A DNA stretch of 64,000 bases from Actinomycetota bacterium (GTDB lineage: Bacteria; Actinomycetota; Acidimicrobiia; Acidimicrobiales; AC-14): assembly GCA_005888325.1 (NCBI GenBank), contig VAWU01000062.1, positions 43,955 through 107,954 on the forward strand, in the 5' to 3' direction. The translations under genes were made by a program, and so were the position numbers. Shown one piece after another: positions 1 through 12,718 of this stretch (position 1 is the first letter of the stretch; each line of letters starts with the position of its first letter). The notes below the pieces were generated by a model, which worked only from the letters and a program-made list of their open reading frames with translations, did not search any database and had not been told where the DNA came from.

Positions 1-100
1 AAACACGCGTGTCGGCGCCTTCTCGACGGCGCGGTCGCGATTGTGCATCCACACATCTTGCCTGCTTCGGGAGCGCTCAATCAGCTAGCTTCCCGAGCGC

Positions 101-118
101 CTTCTTCTAAAGAAGAAG
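101..118. repeat. Small perfect inverted repeat upstream of the propeller lipoprotein
   Basis: CTTCTTC (101-107) and GAAGAAG (112-118) form a 7-bp stem with loop TAAA. A looser second repeat (CGGGAG... CTCCCG-like) lies just before it. No T-run follows, so it may be a terminator-like hairpin of a gene outside the window or part of the 5' leader of the next gene. Nothing else is recognisable in bases 1-190. Confidence 0.35.
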
Positions 119-190
119 CCCGTGCTCACATCGTCGGGCGACGTAGGGCGCCGGAGCGATACGCTGCGACCAGCGCTCCGGAGGTACGCC

Positions 191-1489
191 ATGCGGGTGC
201 AGAGGATGGCGGCAGGTGTCGGGATGGCCGTGCTGCTGGTTGGCTGCACGGTGCGGGTGAGCGTCGACACCAACGGGGGCGACCCGAACTCCTCCAGCGT
301 GGGGCCCTCGGTCAGCGCGGACGGGCGCTTCGTGGCTTTCGCCTCGCTGGCTTCCGACTTGGTCAACGGCGACAGTAATGGGCTGCACGACGTCTATCGG
401 CGCGACCTCAAGAAGAACAGGACGATCCGGGTCAGCCTCGACAAGACCGGGGGCGACCCGAACTTCGACAGCTCCGACGCCTCGATCAGTTCCGACGGTA
501 CCAAGGTCGCCTTTCTCTCCAATGCCTCCGACCTGGTCGACGGCGACACCAACGGCAAGGACGACATCTTCGTCCGCAACATTCGCATGGGTGTCACCAC
601 CCGCGCCTCGGTGGACAGCGGCGGAGGCAACACCAACGACCACAGCACCAATCCCGACATCAGCGCCGACGGTCGCGTCGTGGCCTTTGCATCGCTCGCT
701 TCCGACCTGGTCCAAGGCGACACCAACGGCTTCCCCGATGTCTTCGTGCGGAACCTGGTGGCGGGTACGACCACCCGGGTGAGCGTCGACACCGCAGGCG
801 GCGACGCCGACAACTCGAGCTTCGACCCGTCGATCAGCGCCGATGGGCGCTACGTGGCCTTCGTGTCCTACGCGTCGGACCTCGTCGCGGGCGACGCCAA
901 CGGCAAGGCCGACATCTTCGTACGGGACCTGGTGGCGGGCACGACGGTGCGGGCGAGCGTCGACACGGCTGGGGGCGACCCGAACAACTTCAGCGACTCA
1001 CCCGACATCAGCGCCGATGGCCGACGGATCGCCTTCGCCTCGCTGGCGTCTGACCTCGTCGCGCACGACAACAACGTATGCTTCTCGGAGCAGGGCCCCG
1101 TCTCTTGTGTCGACGTCTTCGTGCGCGACCTCGTCGCGGGCACGACCATCCGCGTCAGCGTGGACGCGGGTGGCGGCGACGCCGACAAAGGCGGCTTCGA
1201 CCCCTCGATCTCCGGCGACGGCGGCCGCGTTGCGTTCGCCTCCGACTCGTCGGACCTCGTGGCCAACGACGGGAACCGCACCACGGACATCTTCGTGCGC
1301 GACCTCGTGGGCGCCGCCACCACCCGCGCCAGCGTCGACACGGCTGGCGGCGACCCCGACTCGTTCAGTCGTGAGCCGGCGATCACGGCCGACGGCAGGG
1401 CGGTTGCCTTCGAGTCGTTCGCCACCGACCTCGTGGAGGGCGATGGCAACAACACGGTGGACATCTTCGTGACGCCGTTGGGGCAGTAG
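191..1489 (+). CDS. Lipoprotein, seven-bladed TolB/PD40-type beta-propeller
   Basis: Predicted exported lipoprotein of 432 residues whose mature part is all propeller. The ATG at 191 is chosen because GGAGG lies at 180-184, and residues 1-19 make a short signal peptide ending in lipobox LVGC (Cys19). From residue 20 to the end there are seven repeats of about 58 residues. Each has a strand like RVSVDTAGG, a core ISADGR..VAFAS.ASDLV, and an acidic turn of the form D-x-N-G-x-x-D-I-F-V-R. Seven is the usual number for a closed PD40 propeller. Blade five has a short insertion with two cysteines (CFSEQGPVSC) that could form a disulphide. The acidic turns resemble calcium-binding loops (inference). 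No catalytic residues are seen; a binding or scaffold role at the cell surface is likely. It stands alone on its strand. Confidence 0.85.
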   Translation: MRVQRMAAGVGMAVLLVGCTVRVSVDTNGGDPNSSSVGPSVSADGRFVAFASLASDLVNGDSNGLHDVYRRDLKKNRTIRVSLDKTGGDPNFDSSDASISSDGTKVAFLSNASDLVDGDTNGKDDIFVRNIRMGVTTRASVDSGGGNTNDHSTNPDISADGRVVAFASLASDLVQGDTNGFPDVFVRNLVAGTTTRVSVDTAGGDADNSSFDPSISADGRYVAFVSYASDLVAGDANGKADIFVRDLVAGTTVRASVDTAGGDPNNFSDSPDISADGRRIAFASLASDLVAHDNNVCFSEQGPVSCVDVFVRDLVAGTTIRVSVDAGGGDADKGGFDPSISGDGGRVAFASDSSDLVANDGNRTTDIFVRDLVGAATTRASVDTAGGDPDSFSREPAITADGRAVAFESFATDLVEGDGNNTVDIFVTPLGQ

Positions 1490-1868
1490 CTGTCGGCGGT
1501 ACCGGGTTCGCCGCGCCTGGTCGTCCTTGACAACCTTGCTCGCGCCCTTCACTCGCACCCGGGGAGGACCCGCATGGGGACGTTCAGGCTGGAGCCCTTC
1601 AGCCGGTGGGGCGTTGTACGGCTACATGCGAGGAACCGAGATCTGGGATGCCAACGGGCTGTTCACCGCGACATGGAACCTCGAGGTTCAAGGCGGCCTT
1701 GGCGATTATCGCAGCGCAAAGGGTTTGCTTCGGTGGCAGGGGACGCGCAGAGGCGACCTGGCGGGGTCTACCGACGAGTTCACGGTCAACGGGTCACTAC
1801 GACTTCCCTAGCGTCGCAGTCGCCTCATGCGCCGCAAAAGTCAGACTGCACGCTGTAGACGGCGGACG
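1490..1868. other. Gap between lipoprotein and aconitase holding a possible gene fragment
   Basis: Between the propeller gene and the convergent aconitase gene there is no convincing intact gene. The only protein-like signal is the rightward frame at 1527-1811, listed separately. No terminator with a T-run is visible. The base composition is slightly lower in GC than in the neighbouring genes. Confidence 0.5.
1527..1811 (+). pseudogene. Possible remnant of a small beta-barrel-like protein
   Basis: The frame opens with an unlikely TTG and an arginine-rich stretch, but from about 1615 to the stop at 1811 it reads like the end of a beta-rich protein: YGYMRG, then LFTATWNLEVQGG, then GDYRSAKG, and a final strand near TVNGSLRLP. 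The glycine spacing resembles the C-terminal half of small secreted barrel proteins in which GxYxGAxG recurs. No ribosome binding site or signal peptide precedes it. It may be a decayed gene, or a chance frame. No function is proposed. Confidence 0.25.
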
Positions 1869-4136
1869 TCAGCGGGACTGCTCCTGCTGCCGCCGGATGA
1901 TGTTGAGCGCGCTACCGGCCTTGAACCACTCGACGTGCTCCTGCGAGAGCGTGTGGGTGCACTCGATCTCGGTCGTGGTGTCGTCCGCGTGGTGGATGCG
2001 CGCGCGTACGGGCGTGTCGGGTGCCAGGCCCGAGAGCCCGAGCACCGAGATGCGGTCGTTCTCGTGGACCTCGTCGTACGCGGAAGGGTCGGCGAACCAG
2101 AGGGGAAGGACGCCCTGCTTCTTCAGGTTCGTCTCCGCGATGCGCGCGAACGAACGGGCGAGGATGGCGCGTCCGCCCATGAACCGGATCTCCATCGCCG
2201 CGTGCTCGCGCGACGACCCCTCGCCGTAGTTCTCGTCGCCCACCGCGACCCACGCCATGCCCTTGTCCTTCAGGTGCCTGGCGATGTCGGGGAACGGCTC
2301 GATGTCGCTGTGCACGGGGCAGCGTCCCTGGCCCGCTTCGCCGGTGAACGCGTCGACCGCTCCGGAGAACAGGTTGCGGCTGATGTTCTCGAGATGCCCG
2401 CGGTAGCGCAGCCACGGCCCTGCGGGCGAGATGTGGTCGGTGGTGCACTTGCCCTTGGCCTTCACCAGGACCGGCAGGTCCTCGAGGTCGTTCCCGTCCC
2501 ATGCTTCGAAGGGCGTGAGCAGTTGCAGCCGGTCGCTGTCGGGGCGCACCGACACCTCCACGGCCGAGCCCTCCGCAGGCGGGGCGACGAAGCCGGCCTC
2601 ACCGCTCTCGAACCCGGCGGACGGCAGCTCCTCGCCGAGGGGTGATTCGAGGCGCACACCGTCGATGTCGTCGGCCAGGGGGTTGAAGTCGAGCGTGCCG
2701 GCGAGCGCGTACGCCATCACCAGCTCGGGCGACGTCACGAAGGCGAGGGTGGACGCGTTGCCGTCGTTGCGCTTGGGGAAGTTGCGGTTGTAGGAGTTCA
2801 CGATCACGTTGATCTGGCCGTCGACCACGTCGTCGCGTCGCCACTGGCCGATGCACGGGCCACACGCGTTGGCGAGCACGGTCGCTCCGATCGCCTCGAG
2901 GTCGGCGAGCAGGCCGTCGCGCGCGATGGTGGCGCGCACCCGCTCGGAGCCCGGCGTCACCATCAGCTGGGTTCGCACGCGGAGCCCCGCGGCCGCAGCC
3001 TGACGGGCGATGTGCGCGGTGCGCGTGATGTCCTCGTAGGACGAGTTGGTGCACGATCCGATGAGGCACGAGCTGATCTTCAGCGGCCAGCCTGCGGCCT
3101 TGGCGTCGCTCGCCATGCGCGACACCGGATGGGCCAGGTCGGGGGTGTGGGGCCCGTTGAGCTGCGGCTCGAGCGTGGACAGGTCGATCTCGATCACCTG
3201 GTCGAACACGGCCTCGGGGTCATCGGCGACCTCGGGGTCGGGGGCCAGGTGCTCGCGCACCGCTTCGGCGCGGTCGGCCATCTCTTCGCGGCCGGTGGCC
3301 TTCAGGTAGATCGCGGCATGGTCGTCGTAGGTGAAGAGGGACGTCGTCGCACCGATCTCCGCGCCCATGTTGCATATCGTGGCCTTGCCGGTGGCGCTGA
3401 TCGAGGACGCGCCCGGCCCGAAGTACTCGACGATCGCGCCGGTGCCGCCCTTCACCGTGAGGATCTCGGCCACCTTGAGGATGATGTCCTTCGCCGCGGT
3501 CCAGCCGCTGAGCGCACCCTTGAGGTGGACGCCGACGAGCTTGGGCCAGCGCACGCCGAAGGTGCCGCCGGTCATCACGTCGACCGCGTCGGCGCCGCCC
3601 ACTCCGATGGCCACCATGCCCAGGCCGCCGGCGTTCGGCGTGTGGCTGTCGGTGCCGATCATCATGCCGCCGGGGAACGCGTACTGCTCGAGCACGACCT
3701 GGTGGATGATGCCCGACCCCGGCTTCCAGAAGCCGATCCCGTAGCGCTCCGAGACCGTGCGCAGGAAGTCATACACCTCCTGGTTGGCCTGCTCCGCGGC
3801 GAGCAGGTCGACCGCGGCGCCGTCGTGGGCCTGGATGAGGTGGTCGCAGTGGACCGTGGTCGGCACCGCGACCTGCGGGAGACCCGCGGTCATGAACTGC
3901 AGCAGCGCCATCTGGGCGGTGGCGTCCTGCATTGCCACCCGGTCGGGGTAGAGCTCGCTGTAGTCGCGGCCCCGGGTGACGCCCTGCCCCTCGGGATCGG
4001 CGAGGTGGTTGAAGAGGATCTTCTCGGTCAACGCCAGCGGCCGCTTCATCCGTTCACGGGCGGTCGTGACCCGATCGGGTAGGCGGCCGTAGACCTCGTC
4101 GATCAGCTGAATCGGTGTACCCGCGGTGACAGCCAT
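1869..4136 (-). CDS. acn: Aconitate hydratase, mitochondrial type
   Basis: Aconitase, 755 residues, interconverting citrate and isocitrate in the TCA cycle in the cytoplasm. The three ligands of the [4Fe-4S] cluster are visible: Cys362 (IGSCTNSS) and Cys425/Cys428 ([10 protein letters not shown]), with the same 63- and 3-residue spacing as in mitochondrial aconitase. Other family signatures include [14 protein letters not shown]-like ([13 protein letters not shown]) and the C-terminal swivel motif [12 protein letters not shown]. Length and order match the compact mitochondrial (TIGR01340-like) type rather than the roughly 900-residue AcnA common in Actinomycetota. The ATG start gives the expected N-terminus. 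It diverges from the next gene with only about 30 bases between starts, so the two promoters must overlap. Confidence 0.95.
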   Translation of the reverse strand: MAVTAGTPIQLIDEVYGRLPDRVTTARERMKRPLALTEKILFNHLADPEGQGVTRGRDYSELYPDRVAMQDATAQMALLQFMTAGLPQVAVPTTVHCDHLIQAHDGAAVDLLAAEQANQEVYDFLRTVSERYGIGFWKPGSGIIHQVVLEQYAFPGGMMIGTDSHTPNAGGLGMVAIGVGGADAVDVMTGGTFGVRWPKLVGVHLKGALSGWTAAKDIILKVAEILTVKGGTGAIVEYFGPGASSISATGKATICNMGAEIGATTSLFTYDDHAAIYLKATGREEMADRAEAVREHLAPDPEVADDPEAVFDQVIEIDLSTLEPQLNGPHTPDLAHPVSRMASDAKAAGWPLKISSCLIGSCTNSSYEDITRTAHIARQAAAAGLRVRTQLMVTPGSERVRATIARDGLLADLEAIGATVLANACGPCIGQWRRDDVVDGQINVIVNSYNRNFPKRNDGNASTLAFVTSPELVMAYALAGTLDFNPLADDIDGVRLESPLGEELPSAGFESGEAGFVAPPAEGSAVEVSVRPDSDRLQLLTPFEAWDGNDLEDLPVLVKAKGKCTTDHISPAGPWLRYRGHLENISRNLFSGAVDAFTGEAGQGRCPVHSDIEPFPDIARHLKDKGMAWVAVGDENYGEGSSREHAAMEIRFMGGRAILARSFARIAETNLKKQGVLPLWFADPSAYDEVHENDRISVLGLSGLAPDTPVRARIHHADDTTTEIECTHTLSQEHVEWFKAGSALNIIRRQQEQSR

Positions 4137-4168
4137 GCGGCCAGCCTACGCGTGCTCAACTGTCGGTG

Positions 4169-5107
4169 ATGACGACGAAAGCGAGCGACCTCGGACCGCC
4201 GCGTTGGCGGGGCCAGCCCCACCGCCTCGAGGTCTGGTACGCCACGTTCACCGACCCACGCACGACCGACGGCTATTGGTTGCACCACGAAATGGTGGCG
4301 CCCGACGAGGGCGCGCCCTACGCCCACGGTTGGTGCGCCGTGTTCCCGTTCGACGGGCCCCCTCGAGGCGAGCGGTTCGGGCCCGCTCCCCCCGATCCCG
4401 GCGGCGACGCGTGGTTCTCGGCGGCCGGGGCGCACGTCGACGGCGCGGTGTTGCGCGGCGCCGCGGGCAATCTCACGTGGGACCTCGCCTACGCCGACAC
4501 GTCGGCGCCGCTGTACACCTTCCCGTCGTGGTCGTGGGAGAAGGAGGTGCTCCCCGCGTCACAGATCGTGCCGTTCCCCACCGCCCGGTTCACGGGCACG
4601 GTGTCGATTGCGGGGCGGACGGTCGGTCTCGACGACGCCGTCGGCGCGCTTGCCCGCATCTACGGCCACGGCAATGCGGAACGCTGGGCTTGGCTGCACG
4701 CCGACCTGGGCGGCGGCGACGTGCTCGAGGTGGTCGCGGGCGCGCCCCGCAAGCGGGGGCCGGTGGCCATCCCACCGGTGCCGCTCGTGCAGCTGCGCCT
4801 CGACGGCGAGGACTGGCCCGACGACTCGGTGAGGGCCGCGGCCCGCGCCCGGGCCAAGGTCGCGCTGCCGCAGTGGAGCGTGAAGGTGGTGTCGGGTCGT
4901 CGACGCCTGCTGGTCGACGTCACAGTGCCCGTGGACGCGTCGGTGGCGCTGGGCTACACCGATCCCGACGGTGCCACCGCGACGTGCACGAACAGCGAGC
5001 GGGCCGACGCCGAGATCGTGTTGCAGCGCTGGGACGACGGCTGGCGCGACGACCGGCGTTGGTCGTTGCGCGGCACGGCCCACGCCGAGGTGGGCACGCG
5101 CCCCTGA
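4169..5107 (+). CDS. Lipocalin-like / tocopherol-cyclase-like protein
   Basis: A soluble protein of about 312 residues without signal peptide. It is rich in W/Y/F beta strands (GYWLHHEMVAP, NLTWDLAY, HADLGGGDVLEVVAG) and looks like two consecutive calycin-type halves. The pattern recalls the Svf1/CrtC/tocopherol-cyclase superfamily, whose members bind or cyclise isoprenoid lipids. I see no diagnostic catalytic residue, so substrate and reaction are unknown. GTG at 4166 directly precedes ATG at 4169; the ATG is preferred. It is transcribed divergently from aconitase and is not obviously co-transcribed with anything downstream, where a DUF4190 gene converges on it. Confidence 0.6.
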   Translation: MTTKASDLGPPRWRGQPHRLEVWYATFTDPRTTDGYWLHHEMVAPDEGAPYAHGWCAVFPFDGPPRGERFGPAPPDPGGDAWFSAAGAHVDGAVLRGAAGNLTWDLAYADTSAPLYTFPSWSWEKEVLPASQIVPFPTARFTGTVSIAGRTVGLDDAVGALARIYGHGNAERWAWLHADLGGGDVLEVVAGAPRKRGPVAIPPVPLVQLRLDGEDWPDDSVRAAARARAKVALPQWSVKVVSGRRRLLVDVTVPVDASVALGYTDPDGATATCTNSERADAEIVLQRWDDGWRDDRRWSLRGTAHAEVGTRP

Positions 5108-5126
5108 CGGTCAGGCCCGTTCAGGC

Positions 5127-5621
5127 TCAGGCGGACGTGCCGACGAGCGCCTGCACGCTCGTGAACGAGTTGGAGGTGTCGCTCGTGGCCGCGGCGACGA
5201 TGATCAACACCACCGCGAGGACGATGCCGAGCACGACGAAGCCGATGTTGATCCACGCGATGATCTTGGCCGCCGAGACGAGCCCTGCACCGTCGAGCGC
5301 GCCGTTCGAGGCGTCGATGTTGCGCTTGGCGGAGGACGCGAGGAAGAGCGCGACGATGGCGGGGATGAGCGGGCACACGATGAACGCGCAGATCGCCAAG
5401 ACGAACGCGGCGATGGCGTTGCCCTCGGTCTTCCGGGGCCCCGCGTAGCCGGGGTAGCCGTAGTGCTGGTACGGCGACGGCCCGGGTGGTGGCCCCCATT
5501 GCTGGGTCGGCTGCTGCGGCGGGGGTGGCGGGGGCGGCCAGCCGGGGGATTCGCCCGTCGGCGGCTCGGTGGGCGGTGGTTGCTGCGGGGGAGTCCAGCC
5601 CGGCGGCTCCTGATCACTCAC
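5127..5621 (-). CDS. DUF4190 membrane protein with proline-rich N-terminus
   Basis: A 164-residue membrane protein. Residues 1-70 are a disordered, Pro/Gln-rich cytoplasmic tail. Two hydrophobic helices follow (roughly AAFVLAICAFIVCPLIPAIV and IAWINIGFVVLGIVLAVVLI) separated by a short loop with NIDASNG, the usual DUF4190 layout. The GTG at 5621 is chosen over the more upstream in-frame start because AAAGGAG sits 7-8 bases before it. It lies downstream of gltB on the same strand with a 72-base gap. DUF4190 proteins are common in Actinomycetota and have no established function. Confidence 0.8.
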   Translation of the reverse strand: MSDQEPPGWTPPQQPPPTEPPTGESPGWPPPPPPPQQPTQQWGPPPGPSPYQHYGYPGYAGPRKTEGNAIAAFVLAICAFIVCPLIPAIVALFLASSAKRNIDASNGALDGAGLVSAAKIIAWINIGFVVLGIVLAVVLIIVAAATSDTSNSFTSVQALVGTSA

Positions 5622-5693
5622 GGTCGATCTCCTTTCCTCCCTCTTGTCGTCGGCAACCGTCCTCAGCACGGCTGCGTACGACAACAACGCGGT

Positions 5694-10055
<4,362 letters not shown>

Positions 10056-10210
10056 GACTCACCTCGCGAGGGATCAGTTGGGGTCTGGACTGTCGATCAC
10101 AGCCGGGGCGCTTCCTCGATGAAGGGAGCGCCATTGCCCTCGTCTGCCCCGGTGCTTCTGGACGACAGCGTACCGCAGGGCGGTGCCGGATCCGTGTGAC
10201 ATTTCGACGC

Positions 10211-10247
10211 CCGTCCCACCCCCGTTCAGAGAACGGGGGTGGGACGG
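10211..10247. terminator. Perfect 17-bp hairpin downstream of the PlsC gene
   Basis: Bases 10211-10227 and 10231-10247 are exact reverse complements with a three-base loop AGA. The stem is very GC-rich. It starts 13 bases past the stop of the leftward PlsC gene and lies upstream of the gltB start, so its position suits a terminator for the four-gene operon. No T-run follows on either strand, so it would be a non-canonical terminator or an mRNA-stabilising element. Confidence 0.6.
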
Positions 10248-10259
10248 AGGGGAGAGGGG

Positions 10260-11135
10260 TCAGCGGGGCCAGCGGCGCTCGGCGGGCTGGCGCCGAGACT
10301 CGTCGAGGGCCCACGTCCGCCGCCATGACGTCGTGCGCGGACCCGCGAGCGAGGGTGTCTCACCCGTGGCGGCGCGCCGGCGGGCGGTCCACCAGTCGGT
10401 CGCGCGCTCGTCGGCCAGCGTCGCCACCGCGGCTTCGATGCGCGAGCCGAACGAGCGGGCGTCGTCACCGTCGCCCGGTCGCAGCGGCGCGCCGAAGGTG
10501 ACGTGCACCGTCGCAGGGGTCGGCAGCTTGGCTCCCCGCTTGAGCACACGGCGGGTGCCCTCGAGGTGCACGGGCACGACGGGAAGGCCCGTGCGCAACG
10601 CCAGGTAGGCAGCCCCGCCGCGGAAGGCCTGGCCCCAGCCGTCGGGGCTGCGACCCCCTTCGGGGAAGATGACGAGGCTCCACCCGTCGTCGAGGAACTC
10701 GGCCGCGAGATCGGCCGACCGGCGGCTGACGCGTCGGCGCTCGATCGGGAAGGCGCCGATGGCCAGTGCGGAGACCGCCCCGGTGACGCGGTTCGGGAAG
10801 AAGTAGTCGGCGCCCGCGGCCACGACGGCTCGGTGGCGGAACCGGTCGGGGAGCGAGGTCAGCAGAAGTGGGGTGTCGAGATGGCTCTTGTGGTTGGCGG
10901 CGAAGATCGCCGGCGGCTCGAGCGCCTCGAGGCGGTCGAGGCCGTGGAGCTGCGGTGAGCCGAGCACGCGCACTACCGGCCGCAGCACCTGGTCGACGAT
11001 GAGCGCGCGCGCGACGCGTGCGGGGTAGCGCCGGGCCCACGCGATGTCGTAGTCGGTGCCGGTGCGTCGCTCGAGCGGACGGCGCTCGACGCCGCCCGGC
11101 CAGGTGGGCGCCGTGAACGGGAACGAGCCCTTCAT
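10260..11135 (-). CDS. 1-acyl-glycerol-3-phosphate acyltransferase family protein (PlsC-like)
   Basis: Membrane-associated acyltransferase of 291 residues, expected to move an acyl chain from acyl-CoA or ACP to a lysophospholipid or related alcohol. The HX4D box is NHKSHLD (His82, Asp87) and the FPEG box is FPEGGRS (157-163), the two family signatures. Residues 40-60 are a hydrophobic, membrane-binding stretch. The ATG at 11135 overlaps the stop of the LarA-like gene by four bases (ATGA), so translation is likely coupled. It is the last gene of a four-gene operon under a divergent TetR gene. The C-terminal 40 residues are Arg/Trp-rich and not part of the core fold. The acyl acceptor is unknown. 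Confidence 0.88.
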   Translation of the reverse strand: MKGSFPFTAPTWPGGVERRPLERRTGTDYDIAWARRYPARVARALIVDQVLRPVVRVLGSPQLHGLDRLEALEPPAIFAANHKSHLDTPLLLTSLPDRFRHRAVVAAGADYFFPNRVTGAVSALAIGAFPIERRRVSRRSADLAAEFLDDGWSLVIFPEGGRSPDGWGQAFRGGAAYLALRTGLPVVPVHLEGTRRVLKRGAKLPTPATVHVTFGAPLRPGDGDDARSFGSRIEAAVATLADERATDWWTARRRAATGETPSLAGPRTTSWRRTWALDESRRQPAERRWPR

Positions 11136-12718
11136 GTCACGTCGGCCAGCAGGATGGGCGGGTTGTGGATGTGCGTGATCGACGGGTCGCGCCCGACGAC
11201 GTCCTCCGCCATCTCCAGCGCGTCGCGGAGGCTCGATGCCGGCTTGAACCCCAGACGTCGCACCGCCTTCGGATCGCCACCCACCACGATGACGCCACCG
11301 AGGTGTTGGAGCGCGTGCGCCCCCCAGTACCACATGTAGAAGGGGTGGACGCCGTGGTACGCGTGGCTGGTGCGGTAGAGGTGGACGTACCAGGGATCGG
11401 TGGCGAAGTCCTCCTCGAACTTGGCCTCGATCTCCACGGGGTCGGTCGTCTCCGAGAGCACCTGCTCGAAGAAGTCGATGTAGCTCGGATGGTGGACGGG
11501 GTGGAACTCCCACGGCGTCGGATGGCTCATGATCAGCACGCCGCCCTGTCGCACCAGCGGTTTGCCCCGGTAGAGGTTGAAGAAGTAGCCGAGCCCGAGG
11601 CACATCACGAGGATCGGGTTCATGATCGAGTTCACGTTGTAGGGGCAGATGTAGGGCAGCCCCATCGTGAGCACGTCGGTCTGTCCCTCGACCGGCACCA
11701 GCTGCTGGCGGTAGACGTTGGCCGTCGTCGCGGCGTGAACCGCCTCGACCTCACCCGCGTGCACACCCGTGATCCCGTACGGAGCCCGCTGCGTCTGGAA
11801 GAGCGAGCGCGCGATCCGCGGCGGTGTGCGGTCGAGGGCCTTGGCCGCGGCGAAGTACGACGCACGATCACGGGCCGACCACTCCCACTCGCGCTTCTGG
11901 AGGAAGGCGAACGGCTTGGGGAACGTGTCGTTGTTGAGCGTGGTCTCGATCTGGAAGACCTTCACGCCTGACGCCGCGATCAGACGGCCCATGCGCCAGT
12001 TCGACGAGTGCAGCTCGGAGCGCTCCTGATCCATGAACGAGCGGCTGTGCTGCATGGTCTGCACGTTGTGGTGATGACGCAGCGACCGGTAGGACGCGAG
12101 ACCCGTCGCCACGCTCTTGTGCCCACCGTCCATGGCGACGAGGTTGATGTTGACGTAGACGAGCAGGTCGCTCTCGGCTGCACGCCGGTTGATCTCGACG
12201 TCCTCGCCCTGGTCGGTGTGGCCGAGGTGCACGAGGTTCGCGGGGTCCTCCGCGTCGTGCTGCAACAGCAGGCCGTTGGGCTCGAACGCGTCGAAGACCC
12301 GAGCTCCGAGCGCGTGCCGCAGCTCGTGGTCGTGCATGCGTCGGTGCAGGGCGAGCGCGGCGATCAGCACGACGTCGTCGACCGCGGCTTCGGCCGCGAG
12401 GTCGAGCACGGCCTCGATGACGCGCTGGCGTACGTCGGGCGCGCGCATGGGGGGAAGCGGCAGCGAGATGTCGTCGAACGCGATCGTCAGCTTCATGCCC
12501 GGGAAGAGCAGGGCCGGCAGCGGCTCGCGGTCCCCGAGCGGGTGGAGGAGCGCGTGCCGGATGGCGTCGTCGGGGTCCTCGATCGGCTCCAGGGGCTCCG
12601 CCGGGTAGACGACCCGCGACCCGACCGGCAGCGGCTCGAGACGGAAGCCCTCCCCGTGGAAGAACAGCGTCGGCGGGGTCGAGCGGTCGACCTCGAGGAC
12701 GAACCCGGGCCTGCCCAT
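11132..12718 (-). CDS. LarA-like (lactate racemase/DUF2088) protein, long form
   Basis: A 528-residue cytoplasmic protein related to nickel-pincer lactate racemases, but about 100 residues longer than LarA. The N-terminal half has the family landmarks FDDISLPLPP (Asp82), LHRRMHDHEL (His125) and MDGGHKSVATG (Lys201), then RHHHN (His215-217). By manual alignment Lys201 matches the lysine that binds the pincer cofactor in L. plantarum LarA, and His217, 16 residues on, matches the nickel ligand. The position of the second catalytic histidine, ten residues before the lysine, is Ile191, and the arginine of the DDxxRP motif is Leu. So it may use the cofactor for a different hydroxyacid, or do something else. 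No larB, larC or larE is in the window. It overlaps both operon neighbours by four bases (ATGA at each end). Confidence 0.75.
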   Translation of the reverse strand: MGRPGFVLEVDRSTPPTLFFHGEGFRLEPLPVGSRVVYPAEPLEPIEDPDDAIRHALLHPLGDREPLPALLFPGMKLTIAFDDISLPLPPMRAPDVRQRVIEAVLDLAAEAAVDDVVLIAALALHRRMHDHELRHALGARVFDAFEPNGLLLQHDAEDPANLVHLGHTDQGEDVEINRRAAESDLLVYVNINLVAMDGGHKSVATGLASYRSLRHHHNVQTMQHSRSFMDQERSELHSSNWRMGRLIAASGVKVFQIETTLNNDTFPKPFAFLQKREWEWSARDRASYFAAAKALDRTPPRIARSLFQTQRAPYGITGVHAGEVEAVHAATTANVYRQQLVPVEGQTDVLTMGLPYICPYNVNSIMNPILVMCLGLGYFFNLYRGKPLVRQGGVLIMSHPTPWEFHPVHHPSYIDFFEQVLSETTDPVEIEAKFEEDFATDPWYVHLYRTSHAYHGVHPFYMWYWGAHALQHLGGVIVVGGDPKAVRRLGFKPASSLRDALEMAEDVVGRDPSITHIHNPPILLADVT

